Origin: Pithys albifrons albifrons | Lineage: Eukaryota > Chordata > Aves > Passeriformes > Thamnophilidae | Direction: 5' to 3' | DNA length: 64,000 bases | Assembly (NCBI RefSeq): GCF_047495875.1 | Contig: NC_092480.1 | Location: 124,001 to 188,000, forward strand | Shown: positions 46,101 to 57,500 of the stretch, piece after piece | Numbering within the stretch: the first letter of the stretch is position 1 | Layout of the letters: each line of letters opens with the position of its first letter | Made by a program: the position numbers and the translations under genes | The notes under the pieces: model-generated | The model's input: only the letters and a program-made list of their open reading frames with translations | Told to the model about the DNA's origin: nothing | Databases searched by the model: none

Positions 46101-47163
46101 AAGCAAATAGGCAGTGAGAGAGTTTTGTTTTTCATTCCCTTTTCATGTGTTTTATTTTCCACGTAGCTGCTTGCTGCAAGTCCCTACTGCACATATAAGC
46201 ACTGCAGTTTGGGAAATTAATCTTTCTGGGCTTTGGGAAAGCTTTTGATGTTCTTGAAAATGTTAAATATGTCAGAAATGAAGATTTTTTTAGAGCATTG
46301 TTGCTGGAACTGTTATTTTACCACTAGAAGCAGAGGAAGGACTTGTCTCCCTGTAAGACAGCAGTTTCCCAAGGAGAGTTTGATGGTTAAGAAGACTGTG
46401 GAAGGAGGTGCAATGTTGTTTGAGTGGTAGTGGAGGATTGTCTGGAGTTTTCCGTGGGTCCCTTTGGTATGTTTTCATCATGGTGCTTTGCTGTCACTAC
46501 CCACAGTGCAGGGTCTTTCAAATCACACCTTTGGAGGTGAGAACAGCAAGACTGAGCAAGAAAAGGGGGTGCTGCTTGCTTTTCTAAAGCAGAGCATGTA
46601 TGTAATTTCCATGGGAGAACATGGCTTTGTTCAACCCATGACTCACAGGTCAAATCTTCCCTGCACAGGGGCAGTTTGACCTGGCTACATCCTCTCACAA
46701 GAGTGAGGAGATGGAGCATTTAAAGTGCTTTTTCAAAGTACTTTGCCAGTGCTTTCTAAATTATTCTGACTTCTACCAGCCTGTTTTTACACAATGCATA
46801 CACTGATATCCAAAGATAAGCAGTGATGCACTGCCCAAATTTAAGGGAGAATCTTTTGTCATCCCAATGTCTTGCCATCTCAGGCATCCCACCAGCTGCC
46901 AGGAGGTGACTTGGTCTCACAGATCCTGGCTTTAGGAGTCAGCAGGGATTCAGCCCCAGCGAGCTTTGGGAATGGGTGACAATATCTCAATGTCAACCAG
47001 GAAACAGTAACAACAAAGCTGCCTGTGCCTGATGTGCTGAACTCTGGCAAAGGAGCTCTGCAGGCTGGACGGGGTGCAAAGGGGACATGGAATAAGGCAA
47101 TGCTCAAGCCTTACCTTGCACGAGGAGCAGAGCCACGATGTGCAGCACCCTGGGGACACTCAT
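37074..47163 (-). CDS. CRTAM: CRTAM, cytotoxic and regulatory T-cell molecule (last exon not found)
   Basis: CRTAM is a cell-surface nectin-like receptor of activated cytotoxic T and NK cells; it binds CADM1. Ten coding exons join in phase 1 throughout: 47163-47115, 45358-45215, 43062-42910, 42699-42568, 39935-39765, 39331-39224, 38603-38472, 37999-37895, 37490-37344, 37157-37074 (408 residues). Features in order: signal peptide (1-17), V-type Ig domain (Cys35-Cys98, DEGSYKC), second Ig domain (Cys137-Cys192, WLLDNG), a Thr/Ser/Glu-rich stalk with three TSAASGDEEL repeats (257-286), transmembrane helix (about 347-369), and a cytoplasmic start KKAHGVWKR...VSEQTLESYKSRS. The mammalian tail exon is not recognised. 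The match to human CRTAM exceeds that to CADM/nectin paralogues (FTIFMN, TWLL, KKAHxxW). Confidence 0.95.
37344..37490 (-). CDS. CRTAM: CRTAM coding exon 9, transmembrane
   Basis: 49 codons: a basic/acidic juxtamembrane stretch, then LLLPVLVAALIFVLLIIVLL and the stop-transfer KLKKAHGVWKR. Phase 1 at both ends. The acceptor is CTGTTGCAG and the donor GAGAG|GTGGGT. Confidence 0.95.
37895..37999 (-). CDS. CRTAM: CRTAM coding exon 8, stalk
   Basis: 35 codons, phase 1 at both ends, Glu/Pro/Thr-rich (GTETAFKGNATEEEIPRTEA), with N-glycosylation sequons NAT twice. The donor is TTG|GTATGA. Confidence 0.88.
38472..38603 (-). CDS. CRTAM: CRTAM coding exon 7, repetitive stalk
   Basis: 44 codons, phase 1 at both ends. 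Three perfect 10-residue repeats TSAASGDEEL fill the middle, followed by GSSPSYDDLN. The acceptor is CTGTCTGTGCAG and the donor AATG|GTACGA. The repeat keeps the frame, so copy-number change would alter stalk length without breaking the protein. Confidence 0.88.
38504..38595 (-). repeat. 30-bp coding minisatellite in CRTAM exon 7
   Basis: AATTCTTCATCTCCTGATGC plus AGCTGATGTT is repeated three times in tandem with near-perfect identity (the third copy's end is slightly changed). It codes for TSAASGDEEL on the minus strand. The identity points to recent expansion. Confidence 0.95.
38691..38720. repeat. (ATG)n trinucleotide run
   Basis: About ten ATG/GAT units in the CRTAM intron between exons 6 and 7, about 90 bp upstream of exon 7 in the sense of the gene. 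Confidence 0.95.
38789..38870 (-). mobile_element. CR1 3'-end remnant in a CRTAM intron
   Basis: The forward strand reads 'cacagaatcacagaatggtt', 'tgggttggaagggccttaaa', then 'gaccaaatagttccaac': an antisense CR1 end of about 80 bp. Confidence 0.93.
39224..39331 (-). CDS. CRTAM: CRTAM coding exon 6, stalk
   Basis: 36 codons, phase 1 at both ends, Pro/Thr/Ser/Ala-rich (GSKQPTIPPAAPEGPAGTSS), including the sequon NLT. The acceptor is TTCCTCTAG and the donor AGTT|GTAAGT. Confidence 0.88.
39765..39935 (-). CDS. CRTAM: CRTAM coding exon 5, second half of Ig domain 2
   Basis: 57 codons with KWSTTSTLTVLSSGPNATAS, Cys192 and FHFQDL. This matches human NTTSTLIIHTYGKNSTVDC and FRFEDL. The acceptor is GTGTGTAG and the donor ATGG|GTACTG. 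Confidence 0.95.
40335..40620 (+). mobile_element. CR1 3'-end fragment in a CRTAM intron
   Basis: Forward CR1 3' sequence: 'cagtgacaggacaaggagca', 'aagatgaggaagaactttcc', 'ggttgaactgggtgatctcc', ending 'ctattctgtgactct'. About 285 bp. Confidence 0.93.
42568..42699 (-). CDS. CRTAM: CRTAM coding exon 4, first half of Ig domain 2
   Basis: 44 codons, phase 1 at both ends: APSNPVLEVSQDTERGISLS, Cys137, then KPQPHITWLLDNGIELP. An extra cysteine (Cys142) sits five residues after Cys137. The acceptor is TTGCTCCAG and the donor CCAG|GTAAGT. Confidence 0.95.
42910..43062 (-). CDS. CRTAM: CRTAM coding exon 3, second half of V-type Ig domain
   Basis: 51 codons: VLRDQRYKLIRYSKEELSIQ, then NVTVHDEGSYKCFYYG with the D-x-G-x-Y-x-C motif and Cys98. 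Contains the sequon NVT. The acceptor is TTCCTTACAG and the donor TTAG|GTAAGT. Confidence 0.96.
45215..45358 (-). CDS. CRTAM: CRTAM coding exon 2, first half of V-type Ig domain
   Basis: 48 codons, phase 1 at both ends: GAGSETVTLKEGADLTLRC (Cys35), then ALQWLNPRGFTIFMN, matching human LQWLTPSGFTIFLN. The acceptor is GGTTTCCAG and the donor CAGG|GTAAGT. Confidence 0.96.
45692..45754 (+). mobile_element. CR1 3'-terminal remnant
   Basis: Forward strand 'ccatgatctttaaggtgcct', then 'tccaacccaacccattctctgattctgtgattctac', split here at 20 bases: a CR1 terminus including the ATTCTGTGATTCT tail. It lies in CRTAM intron 1. Confidence 0.88.
47115..47163 (-). CDS. CRTAM: CRTAM coding exon 1, signal peptide
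   Basis: MSVPRVLHIVALLLVQ: a basic residue then a hydrophobic core, typical of a short signal peptide. It ends CAAG|GTAAGG in phase 1, which joins exon 2. The start is the only ATG that gives a signal peptide in this frame. Confidence 0.9.
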
Positions 47164-47199
47164 CCTGTGCTGTGGGTGCAGGCAGTGAGTGCTGCTTCC

Positions 47200-48680
47200 T
47201 CTCTCTGCTGGGGCTGCTGAGCAGCAGCAGGTCCCTTTTCAGGACGGGGGGAGCAGATTTACCATGACTTCATCATCACCACTGGGGTCTCTGCCCCTTC
47301 CCGCTGCTGTTCCACTCTCCCCCCAACTCACATTTCCCATGTGTTGGCGACAGCTGAGAAATCTGTGACCTCACAAGTCCCAAAAATGAAACTGGTGGGC
47401 GACAGGACGGGGGGACTTCAGCTGGCACCTCCTCCCCTCTGCCTGCTCCGTGGGGGGAGAAGGTGAGAGATGCACAGTGGGGAGCAGAAAAGGTTAAGAG
47501 AACCAGGGGCTGTGATCCCACAGCTGCACTGTGGCCAGGATTGCATTCCCCACGTGGGGAGGCACCAGGAAGGCAGAGCTCCCACTGCAAGGTTGCTTGC
47601 AAACTCAGCTGGGTGTGTTTAAATCCCAGGAAAACCACGTCCCTGTCTCGCTCTGCTCCTGCCCCAGGAACGTGTCTTGGCTCTGCTGGGACCTTGGTGA
47701 CACCAGAAGGGCAGAAGGTGGTTTGCTGTGTGTGGGTTGTGCCTCTCCAGGGAGGGCAGAGTTTTGGTGAGGTGGTTTCAAAGGTTCACTGAGCACCAAG
47801 CACGGGCTGAGGGTTGGGGACAGTGAGCAGGTCCCAGAGCACTGGTGGCACAATTTGGGGTTCCTGTATCCCCTTGAAGGTCTGATTATTTCAGGAGTGA
47901 CCTGAGATTTGGAAAACCTCCTGTGTGCTCTGGGTCTGTGATGACCTGTAACAGCACAAGATTTACCCATCTGTTCCATGATGCAGCCACCTGTGCTGAC
48001 TTCCAAAAAGGTTTTGGCAGATCCTCTTGCCCTTTGCAGCTGCTCAAAATTTAGTGTAAATTACTGTCAAAATAAACCTATTTTAATAAAATAGGAGTTA
48101 TGGTTTAAAAACTGTGCACTTGCAGGATGTGGCTTGAGAGAAGTGGACAAAATGGTTAATTATAAATTCATTATTGGTTTGACTTCTAATTTATTAGAAA
48201 CTGTTTCCACTAAACTTTCAGCAAAGGGAAGTACATAATTCTGTTAGTGTATATTTGATGTACTAAAGTTATGGCTTCTGTGTTAATTGCAATATAATCA
48301 ATTTCACTGGGAAACAGAGCTGCAGGTCATGAATTAATGTAGTTGGGTTGAAAGGAAAGAGTCTCTCTGGCTGATAAAAGTACTGCTGGGTTAAGAAATC
48401 AAGGTAAAAAAATGATTGAGTGTAAAAGTAAGCACTGCTTTGGGTTTAAAAGTTGTGCTCCCAGTTCCACATGTAAAATAACTCAGGGGAAAAAAGAACA
48501 TGAAAGTGAGACTCCAACCCAGAGGGAAAACTCCATCCCTGTGCATGGAGAACCACACTCGAGATGGTTTTGTGCCATCTGCTGTCAAACGGATGCATTT
48601 CAGCAGCAGCGCGGGGAAGAAAAACGGAGCTCAAATTCCAACACAGCTGGGAGGAAAACCCAAATAGAAAGGATGTTTGG
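47200..48680. other. CRTAM upstream region
   Basis: No coding gene. The first few hundred bases upstream of the CRTAM start are moderately GC-rich but not a CpG island, as expected for a lymphocyte-restricted gene. Open frames at 47.2-48.0 kb are not recognisable proteins. The region ends at the UBASH3B poly(A) signal. Confidence 0.55.
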
Positions 48681-48684
48681 TGTC

Positions 48685-48690
48685 TTTATT
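48685..48690 (-). terminator. Probable UBASH3B polyadenylation signal
   Basis: TTTATT on the forward strand (in GTCTTTATTAAACATC) is AATAAA on the UBASH3B strand, 2.7 kb past the stop codon. Other AATAAA hexamers nearer the stop (for example at about 49.66 kb) could give shorter 3' UTRs. Confidence 0.45.
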
Positions 48691-51376
48691 AAACATCTAC
48701 AAGACGTTTTCTGTCTGACTTCCAAGAAATCCATTTAATGTCAGAAGCAAATTAAAATGCAGTGGTTGTTTTAACAGTTGTTAGCACTTGAAACTGAGAC
48801 TAAAACCACCCGACCACCCCCTCCCACCCCCCAAAATAAAAAAATACAGATGTCACAGGGAATTGCAGCTATTTTTGGCAACACAATTACTGTTTCTTTT
48901 TAAACAGCAAACATACTTTTTATCAAATAAATACAATCTGCTCACACTAAAAAACATAATAAACAGAATGATACAACAGGTTTAAAATGAAACAACAAAA
49001 AAGTATCCATTGATAACGTCAAGTTTGAAGAGGTATCACACAGAAAATACATTTTAATGGGAAGTAACAAAGGAACTGGCTGAGTATTTTCTGTCATGAA
49101 GCACGTGCAGGCCATGAGTATTTCTGAGGGGGCAGATCTGAGGAAGTGGTGAGCAGTAAGTACCAGTTTAGGGTGTTTGCAGCCAATCACACCTACTGCT
49201 TAATTACATTTATTTTCTTCATTGATTCACCACTTCCAGCATGTCTGCCCCCACCATCATTTCATGTGTATTTCTAACTCAAAAAGAATTTTCTATATGC
49301 TTAGGCTCTTTTTTCTTTTTTTTTAAGAAACAAACCAAACAACAAACCAAATCCACTCTATGGTGATAAAAATTATCACTCTCATATTAAGGCTGACAGA
49401 AAAATCCAGTATCAGAGGGGAGAAGGAGGCTCCTGCCCTCAGCAAACTTCTTCCTGAAAACTCTTCCATCTGAGTGAAAAGGAAAATAACTATTTTTTTT
49501 TATAAATTATTGTGGTCCAGATCCTCAGTTTGCAAAAACAAGCAGAGCTCTGTGATTTTTAGCAGACAGCATGAATTTGACTCTTCTGTTTTTCTAACCC
49601 AACCCATAAGTTGCAGTTCATTAAAATACTGGATTAATAACTTATTCTTGGCAGATTTAAAGCTTTTATTTCTTAATTATGGAGAAAGGGAAAAATCTGG
49701 GAACTGGGATTTGCCTCCTATAACCTGATAAAACTGTTGGGATCTGATGCAGCTCACACTGAAGGCAGGAAATGACTTGAGAAAGATCAAGTCTAATGTT
49801 TTAGGACAAAACACTGGAGTGACTTAAATACACATGAATGAGCAGCAATGGAGTGACAGTGAAGCAGCAATTGTTTTGTATTCTCCATTCAAAATTTAAA
49901 AGGAACAAATTTTCACTTCCCCCACCCCCCCCAAATAAGCCTTATCAACATGAGACAACACAAGACCCCAGAGAGAAATCAAAATGCTAGAAGAAAATAA
50001 TATTGTTCTTTCTTGACACCTGATTCAAGACAAGACTACAATTGTCAAAATACTTTCCCAAACATCCAAAAATATACTTTTTTTTTAAAGAAGAGAGTAT
50101 TGTAACATCTTCCTTCTCAAACAGAACATTCTTCTGTATTACTGTATGCAAAGAGCAGCTAGTAGAGTATTCAAATTGTGCATTCAACTTTTGTTCCCTC
50201 TCTGTTTCATGCTCCTGCCTGAGGAAACTCCTTGTAATGTCACTTAACTGCTGCAGGACATGAGCAGCCTTCCCTGCTTTGTACAGGCAATGAATAATTA
50301 TAATACTATTTATTGGCCCATCTGACACCGGGCTGGCCCCAGCAGGAAACAAAAAGCATTCTGGAGCATTACACATCAAGAACCAAATCAGTTTTGGTGT
50401 GATTGTCAACTATTTAGTTTTTAAGTATGGAGGAAAAGAAGCCAGAAATGCTCTTCAGGATGCCAAGAAGAGTTTAAATTCCAATTGAGAACGAAGCTGA
50501 CAGCGATAACCCTGAATGGCAGCGGTTTGTTCTGTCACCTCCTCAGTGATGGCCCTGACTCTGCAGCCACAGCCCTGCTGTAACAACGCCCTTCCCACGG
50601 TGTGTTACACAGTCATAAAGGTCTAAATCCCAGAACAGCCCTAGGGACAGACAGGGGGCAGGATATTGCACAGGAGGAGCTCTCTGCTGACTGAAGGTAT
50701 GTACAGAATCTGCTGTGCTCTCTCCAGCAGCTCAATAAACCCAGAGACAAACTGAGCTAAACCCCTCTGGAGCTGCTACATCCCAGTTTTGCCTCATTTA
50801 GAAAGAGGGAATTGCAGTTTGTGGCTCCTTGTTTGTTCTGGCTGCTGGAAGGGCAATTTGGTTGTGTCCCAGTGGAGGTGAGACCAGTTCTGCTGAAGGC
50901 TGGATAGGTTCAACCAGATCAGCACAACCCAAACCTTGATCTTTCTGTGAATAACAAACCTAAATCAAATTTAGCCAGTATGGACTTCTGTGCCATTCAC
51001 AATTTCAAATGAGGACTCTAAAACTTTTTGCAGAGGCAAAGCTGGACAGAAGGAATCTGGAATATCTTTCTGATGCTATTTTTTATTATTACTTTGTTTT
51101 TATTCTTTGTTTCCCAGTGCAATTGATGATGCTCCATCCCTGGGAGCTTCAACATGTATTTTAGTATCCCCCCCTCAAATCAGTCCCTTTTGTATTCTAG
51201 TTGTGGATGAAACTCCTTGCATGACTGTGGCTGTGTGAGATATGCCAGAACAGCTGCTTGTGTGACCCACTGAACATAAGATGACTACTTTTCCACTGTC
51301 AATAAAACACAAGAAAGAAGAGACATTCTCCAATGCTTAGAAAGGCCATGGGTTTTCCTTGCTGGGGTGGCTTTGT
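48691..51376 (-). other. UBASH3B 3' untranslated region (inferred)
   Basis: About 2.7 kb of AT-rich sequence without recognisable exons or CR1 insertions. The length is in keeping with the long 3' UTR of mammalian UBASH3B. The limits depend on the poly(A) site chosen. Confidence 0.5.
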
Positions 51377-51514
51377 CTATTCCTGTAGTAAGGTTTCTCT
51401 CCAGTTAAAGCCTCCAGTTGGTCCATGTGTGAGAGGGAGGATGGGAGGGTCTGTAAGCTGCCAAACACCTGTATCCCCCAGTTCTTCACAGGAACAAAAC
51501 CCCAAGTATGGAAT
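51377..51514 (-). CDS. UBASH3B: UBASH3B last coding exon
   Basis: 45 codons, IPYLGFCSCEELGDTGVWQL to GPTGGFNWRETLLQE, then TAG (51379-51377). Acceptor CTTCCCACAG, phase 0. Almost identical to the mammalian C-terminus. Confidence 0.98.
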   Translation of the reverse strand: MPYLGFCSCEELGDTGVWQLTDPPILPLTHGPTGGFNWRETLLQE

Positions 51515-54500
51515 CTGTGGGAAGAGAGATTGAAATAGAGATAATAAGCAAGGATTGAGCTGAGCTGCCCTAAGGGTTGAAGCCCTGCTGGGCTACTGAA
51601 TCATTTCACCTTCTCTCTTTCCCTCTCCCCCCAGAGTCCTTTTTCACAAGGTGATTGTAGGACTCAGGTGTGACAGACAGACTGTGCACCTTTATATGTG
51701 CAAAACTCTGGGAAAGACAGATTATACCTTTGTATCTTGGTTTAAACATGTGCCAGTTCAAACCAAAGATGTTGGCTAATGTGGTTCCCAAACCCTGAGA
51801 GCCAGCACAGCCATGGAGGGAAATATGGACCCTACAGAGCAGCTCTGCACATCCCAGTGGGGCCTGTCAGTGGGCAGTGCCCTCTCCCTCCCCAGGGCTG
51901 GAGGAAAGGAGTGAAGGCAGAAGAAACCTATTATCATTTTCAGTCCTTTCCTCTGACAGAGAGAGAGGCAAGAAGGGGCGTTGCAGATCAGAAGTGCCCT
52001 GGTCACTGTGGTGAGGGTGTTCTGGGCACTGTGGGAGTCTCTGCACAGCCCCTGGTACCCACAAGCACAAAGCAGGGTCCCTGCAAGCCCAGCCTGGAGG
52101 TGGGCACCTCATCCCACGCTCTCTGTTCCAGCAAGGACACTCAGACAATCCTCTCAAAACAACCTTCTTCACTCTCCTGGCTCCTGAAATGAGTGAAACC
52201 TGGCGATGGGCAGAGCGGTGTCCTCTGTCTGGTTAAGCAAACTGCAAATTGCTTTTCTCTCTGTAAAGCCAGAGCTTTGCTCCTTGGGGGGAATTACCTT
52301 TCGGACCATCTGTACAAAGTCCTTGGAGTTCTGTGGCGACAGCCCTTGGAGCTGGCAGGTACAGGCTTCCAGGGAGGAGGCATGGGCCACTAGCAGGATG
52401 TTATTTCCTGAAATAAAGTGAGAACCACAGGCTGAGGAGGGAGATGAAGCCAAATCCAGGCACTAGTGGCCAAGATCAAGCAGGTCAAATGCTCAAGACG
52501 GGTTTGGTTTATCATGTAACAACATATCAAACTGTGTATTGGGGGGAAAATGTGATTTATTAATGTATTTAGAGCATTTCTCAATTTTCAGGGTAATGGT
52601 TAACTCAATGCTACTTAATTATCAAATGCTTTCTGAGGAAAACAAGAATTCCAGTGAGATTTCAGCTGTCTTGTGAAGCAGGTGCTTTTTGCCTCTGCAA
52701 ACATTAATTCCTGTTACAAGGAACAGTTTAATTTCAGCTGCTGCTTTTTCACAGTGCTGGCTTTATGTTTCTGTTTCCAAGACTATGCCCCACTGTGCTA
52801 TTAAAGTTTGTGTGCAAACTATTAAAATAAAAGCTTGGAGACAGATCAGCAACATGAAATGAGTAAAACCACCAGAATTTAGAAACACTCTATTCTATGT
52901 TGTGAATGAAAAACAACAGCTAGGGACTTTTTTTATTTCAATATTGGAGAAATATTCCAAGGTCTTTATGGGGAATAGATTTCAGAGGAGGACCTCAGAC
53001 AGGGGAGGGAAGATGCCCCATCTGATGCTGGGAAGGGACAGTAGAGTTCAAATAGCTCATTTATTCCCTTGAGAAACAGCTGGGTTGGATAGGAATCCCT
53101 AAAATACTTTGCTATGTATGTTTATGGACCTTTCTTGTAAGCTGAGTATATCTGAACTAGTTCTGACACTTGCAGAAGCTCCCAATGTCTCTGGGAGAGG
53201 GATGAGAGATTCAGGTATGGGAAGTCATCTCTTAAAGAGGGAAAGACTGGTCAGGAACATTGGCATTCATATCCCAGGTAGCCTGGCTTGTTTCTCACCC
53301 CCTCTGTAGCACTTACCTTTGCCTTTACATTCACTGATGATTTCCTTTGTTACTTGGTAGCTTCTACTTATGTAGGTGTCGTAGGATTCAGAAACCGCCA
53401 ACTTACTGACAGGAATGTGAGGTCTGTGAGCAGAAAAACACACACAGTGAATTGGAAGGAGCAATAAAGTTCTGAGTGCCAGTTATGATTCATCTCAGAG
53501 TACCTGTTCTTTAACTATTCTCCTTCCCCAGATACCCAGAACTGCAGCTTGTGTCAGGACCACTATGATTAGTTTTAAACTTCAAGAATTAATTGTTTTC
53601 CATTCCTGTTTTGAGATAATTGGGAAAAATGATAATTGCTTCCTCTGATGGGGACCACTCAGTGAAGACAGCCAAGACAGGCTGAGTGTGCTTGTGTTCT
53701 TTCTGCAGTGGCAGCAGTAGAGAGTTTTGTTCTTTACATTTCCCTCTTTTTTTTTCTTTTTTTAATGTTTCATTTGCTTATGCCACTGTGGAATTTTTAA
53801 GATTTTTTTTAATTTTTAAGAACTTTCTTAAGAACTTCAGGGGTTCTTAAACACAGGGGTGCAATGAGACACTGGTAAACACCAGCATTTCAAGTGATAC
53901 CATAAAGCACAAAAGCCCAAGCCCACGGAGGTGGAGCTCCTATGTATGTTAGCTGAGCCCAAGGTCCTAAGTTTTAGGAAAAGGGTTAAAACAAACAAAA
54001 CTCCTCTGAGGGTTCCCTGGAAATCTGAAAAATACCCAGGATAAAAGGAGTATTGAGAAGAGGACCTCCATGATCAGCAGTACAGCTGGACTTTGCCAGT
54101 GATGTGACCCATCTGCTGTGAGCTGCTTTCAGGCCATGCTGGGCACAGCAGCCTCAGCTGCCCTGAGTTTACTTTGGGAGCCTCAGCAGCTCCTCCAGTC
54201 ACTGCCTGAACTTCACAGGAGCCCCTCTTGCCCCCCCGTGCTGCTACCTGTAGGTTGTATCAACGCTTAGAGTGGCTGCAGCCAAATCCACAGGGGGGAT
54301 CCAGGCAGGTAGTGTGTTCCCAGACACCCACTTGGTCCACTCAAACAAGCCTGGCTCTACTCGGATTTTCAGGTTGTTCTCCTGTTGCATACCTGGAAAA
54401 GGGAGAAAGGAGACCAGAGATCAATGAAAGAAGCTGGGGGGGGAGGCAGCAAGACTCTGCAGCTTTAATACTTCAGTCTGATCGTTAATTAATTGCTTTT

Positions 54501-57500
54501 CTAAGTGGTCAGTTGATTAGTATTAGGTATGGAAGATAATTTAATAGATGTACTTACCATAGGACATGCCAGGGAATGTAAACCTCTGGCTGGCAGCTCT
54601 GTGCAATTAAAAAAGGGTTCTTTATGCACAGTGTTGTGCCAATGGAAAATATATTCCCATGGAGATAATCTTCACCCTGAACTCCCATTCCCTTGGGTCT
54701 CTCATACCTTTTATCTGCTGTCAGTGTTTTACCCAGAAGGTGAGGAGAATTCCGGGGGTTCCTACCTTTCAGGATGTTGTGTGCTGTCTGGACACACCGC
54801 AGGGATGGGGAGCTGTAGATGTAGTCTACAATGGTATTAGTTTCTAGCAAGGCTTCACCTGCAAGAAAGTTTTAGCACCTGTGAATAAAACCAGACAAAT
54901 GGCACTGCAGCATCCACAACAATGTGCAGGGCACCAGCCCCCCAGCAAGGAGGTGTTCAGGCCCTGCCTCTCCTGAGCCCAGCCAAAAAACAAGCAGTGT
55001 GCTGAGAAAAATTGTACAGGGCTTGGATTTAATTTCATTTCATTTACAAGTCATAAATCAGAGTGATTCAACAAAACCCAAACGCGACAATTCAACTGGC
55101 TCAACTCTTTGCTGGTATAAATTACCATTTCATTACACAGGTGGAAGATCACTGAAAGTGAGATAAAAATCAGCTCCACTGGGTTATTAATATTTTTGCA
55201 ATGTCTAAGGGAACCAAAGGTAAAATCAGCACGCTCTTGTAAGAAGCAAGTGTTACATTTTTGCTCTGTTTGAATAGGCAGGACAAAGAGGTGGGAGCAA
55301 GAAGGGTTTGCTAACCTTGACTCTGAGGGCTGTAACCATGTCAAAATGTGTAAATCTCTTGAGAGAAGTGGGGTAATTTAGAAGGAGAGGCACATCTACC
55401 ATCCCTCCATCACAGGGAAGCTGCTCATTGGCTTTAGTCACCAGAGGAATGATGACTTTAGCACCCTCAAGGTCACACGGTGCTGCCACAGCTGCAGTTG
55501 TGTCCTTGGACCCCTTCAATGCTACCAGCAAAGTGTGCTCTGACTGCTCCCAGACTGCCCTTTGCATATTGCAAACCCTGGTGCCATGTGCAGGCTGAGC
55601 ATCCTGCTGCTGCACAGGGATTTATTTTTGTTTAAAGAAGCAAGTGTAATTTTAGCTGCCCTAGTTTGGATGTGACCACAGTGAAATGCTCCAAAGGATT
55701 TGAATTTCACAAAATGCTAAGTACTGAGGCTCATGTCTTTAAGGGGCTGGGCTCCTCCAATCACAACACTCAATATGTGCTCTTTGGCTACCAAGTCATT
55801 TTCTGTCTATACACAAACAGGCTCAGAAGTCAGGGACAAGGATGGGGTGGTGGGAGAGTGCTGGAAATAATTTGGAGTGTGTTTTTGGCAGGCTGGTGAA
55901 AGTATATTGGTGAGGCAAAGTGAAGATTCTGAAAGTCAAGGAAGCAGCATATTTTACATCAGGTGACTGTCTCACTGCTGCATTTCTCCCCATCACTGGC
56001 AATAACAGTGTCTTCCAAATGCACCCACTCTGCTGATGGCTCCGATTTCATCCCATCTCCCAGATTTTCTGCTTTGCCTTTTCTTCAGCTGCAGCAGCTG
56101 AAGGAGAAAAGGTTTCCTTTGAAAAAGGGAAATTGCTGGGGAAGGAGAAGGGACTTTGTAAAGCTTCTCGAAACATCAAAATCCCATTTGTTCAGGGCAT
56201 CCAATTCAGTTTTTATTGTCTTGCACTTTCTCTTGGCAGGATGTGTGGGAGGAAGACAGCAAAGCTTCCTGGACAAGCTCCTCACAGAATCACAGAATGG
56301 TTTGGAAGGGACTTCAAAGCCCACCCAGTGCCACCCCCTGCCATGGGCAGGGACACGTTCCCCCAGCCCAGGTTGCTCCAAGCCCTGTCCAGCCTGGCCT
56401 GGGACACTTCCAGGGATGGAGCAGCCACAGCTGCTCTGGGCACCCTGTGCTCACAGGGAGGAATTTCTTCCCAATATTCCATCTAGCCCTACACTCCTTC
56501 AGCTCAAAGCTCTTTCCTGAGGAGGACTTACCCACAAGCCTTGCCTGTGTACAGCCCAGCACGGTGATGGGAGCATCCTTCTCGTAATCCCTGAATCCAC
56601 CACTCCTCTGAGGTAAGTTGTGAGGCATGTTCAGGTTGCTGCGCACGTACCTTCCTGGGGGGGAAAGGTTACAAGCTGGAATTCTTCCTTCAGAGTGTCA
56701 CAGAAGCATCATACCTTATCCTGCCCTCTTCCATCTTGCAGGTGCTGCCCAGACCTGGCTCTTGAGCAGTTTTCCTCATGTAAAACCATCAGGAATCTCA
56801 CAAAGTAAAACAGCTTTCACCAGATCAATACCAGCAGAGAATGCTGCTAATATTTTTAAAGTTATCTCTAGGGCAGTTTTTCCCATGGGAAAATAGTTTC
56901 TAGCCCACAACAAAAGAAACCCTGAATGTTATGCTTTTACAGGAGGCTGAAATGTCAGAGCTCTTCAGCCCTAAGGTAGAAAGAAAGGAGTTGTGAAATC
57001 ATCCTTTGGCTAAAAGATATTGGTATGTTTTGAATATAAAAAAGATTTTTGGACAAATATCTCATCATCTTTAATATCAACAGAGCCTGAAGTTATAATT
57101 TGTTAACTATAGTCTGAAACTCAAGCATATTACTGGGTTGAAAATGCCATTTTAGGCCCCAAAAGCCCCTCTGAGTTGTACCTGTAGTGAGATTATTTTC
57201 ATTTAGGACTGAGAGGCAGCTGTGAAAAATATTTTTCTGATGGTAGCAAATGTTTTCACTGAACACTGATTACTAATATCATGACTACCTTTGTTCATGG
57301 TGAGGTAACTGCAGTGTAATCATCCCTGCAGTCGTTTCCCAAATATTGGCAAACACGGCATTTCCTCCCTGGCTTGTGTTTGTGTTTCTGACTGCAGCCC
57401 TGCATCAATCTGTCTTAGGAAACTCCAGCTCCCACCTAAGCCCTGGCCCAGCAGCCACCCCCCTCCTTCCTCCATCCAGCCTGGAGACTCCCAGGAGCAG

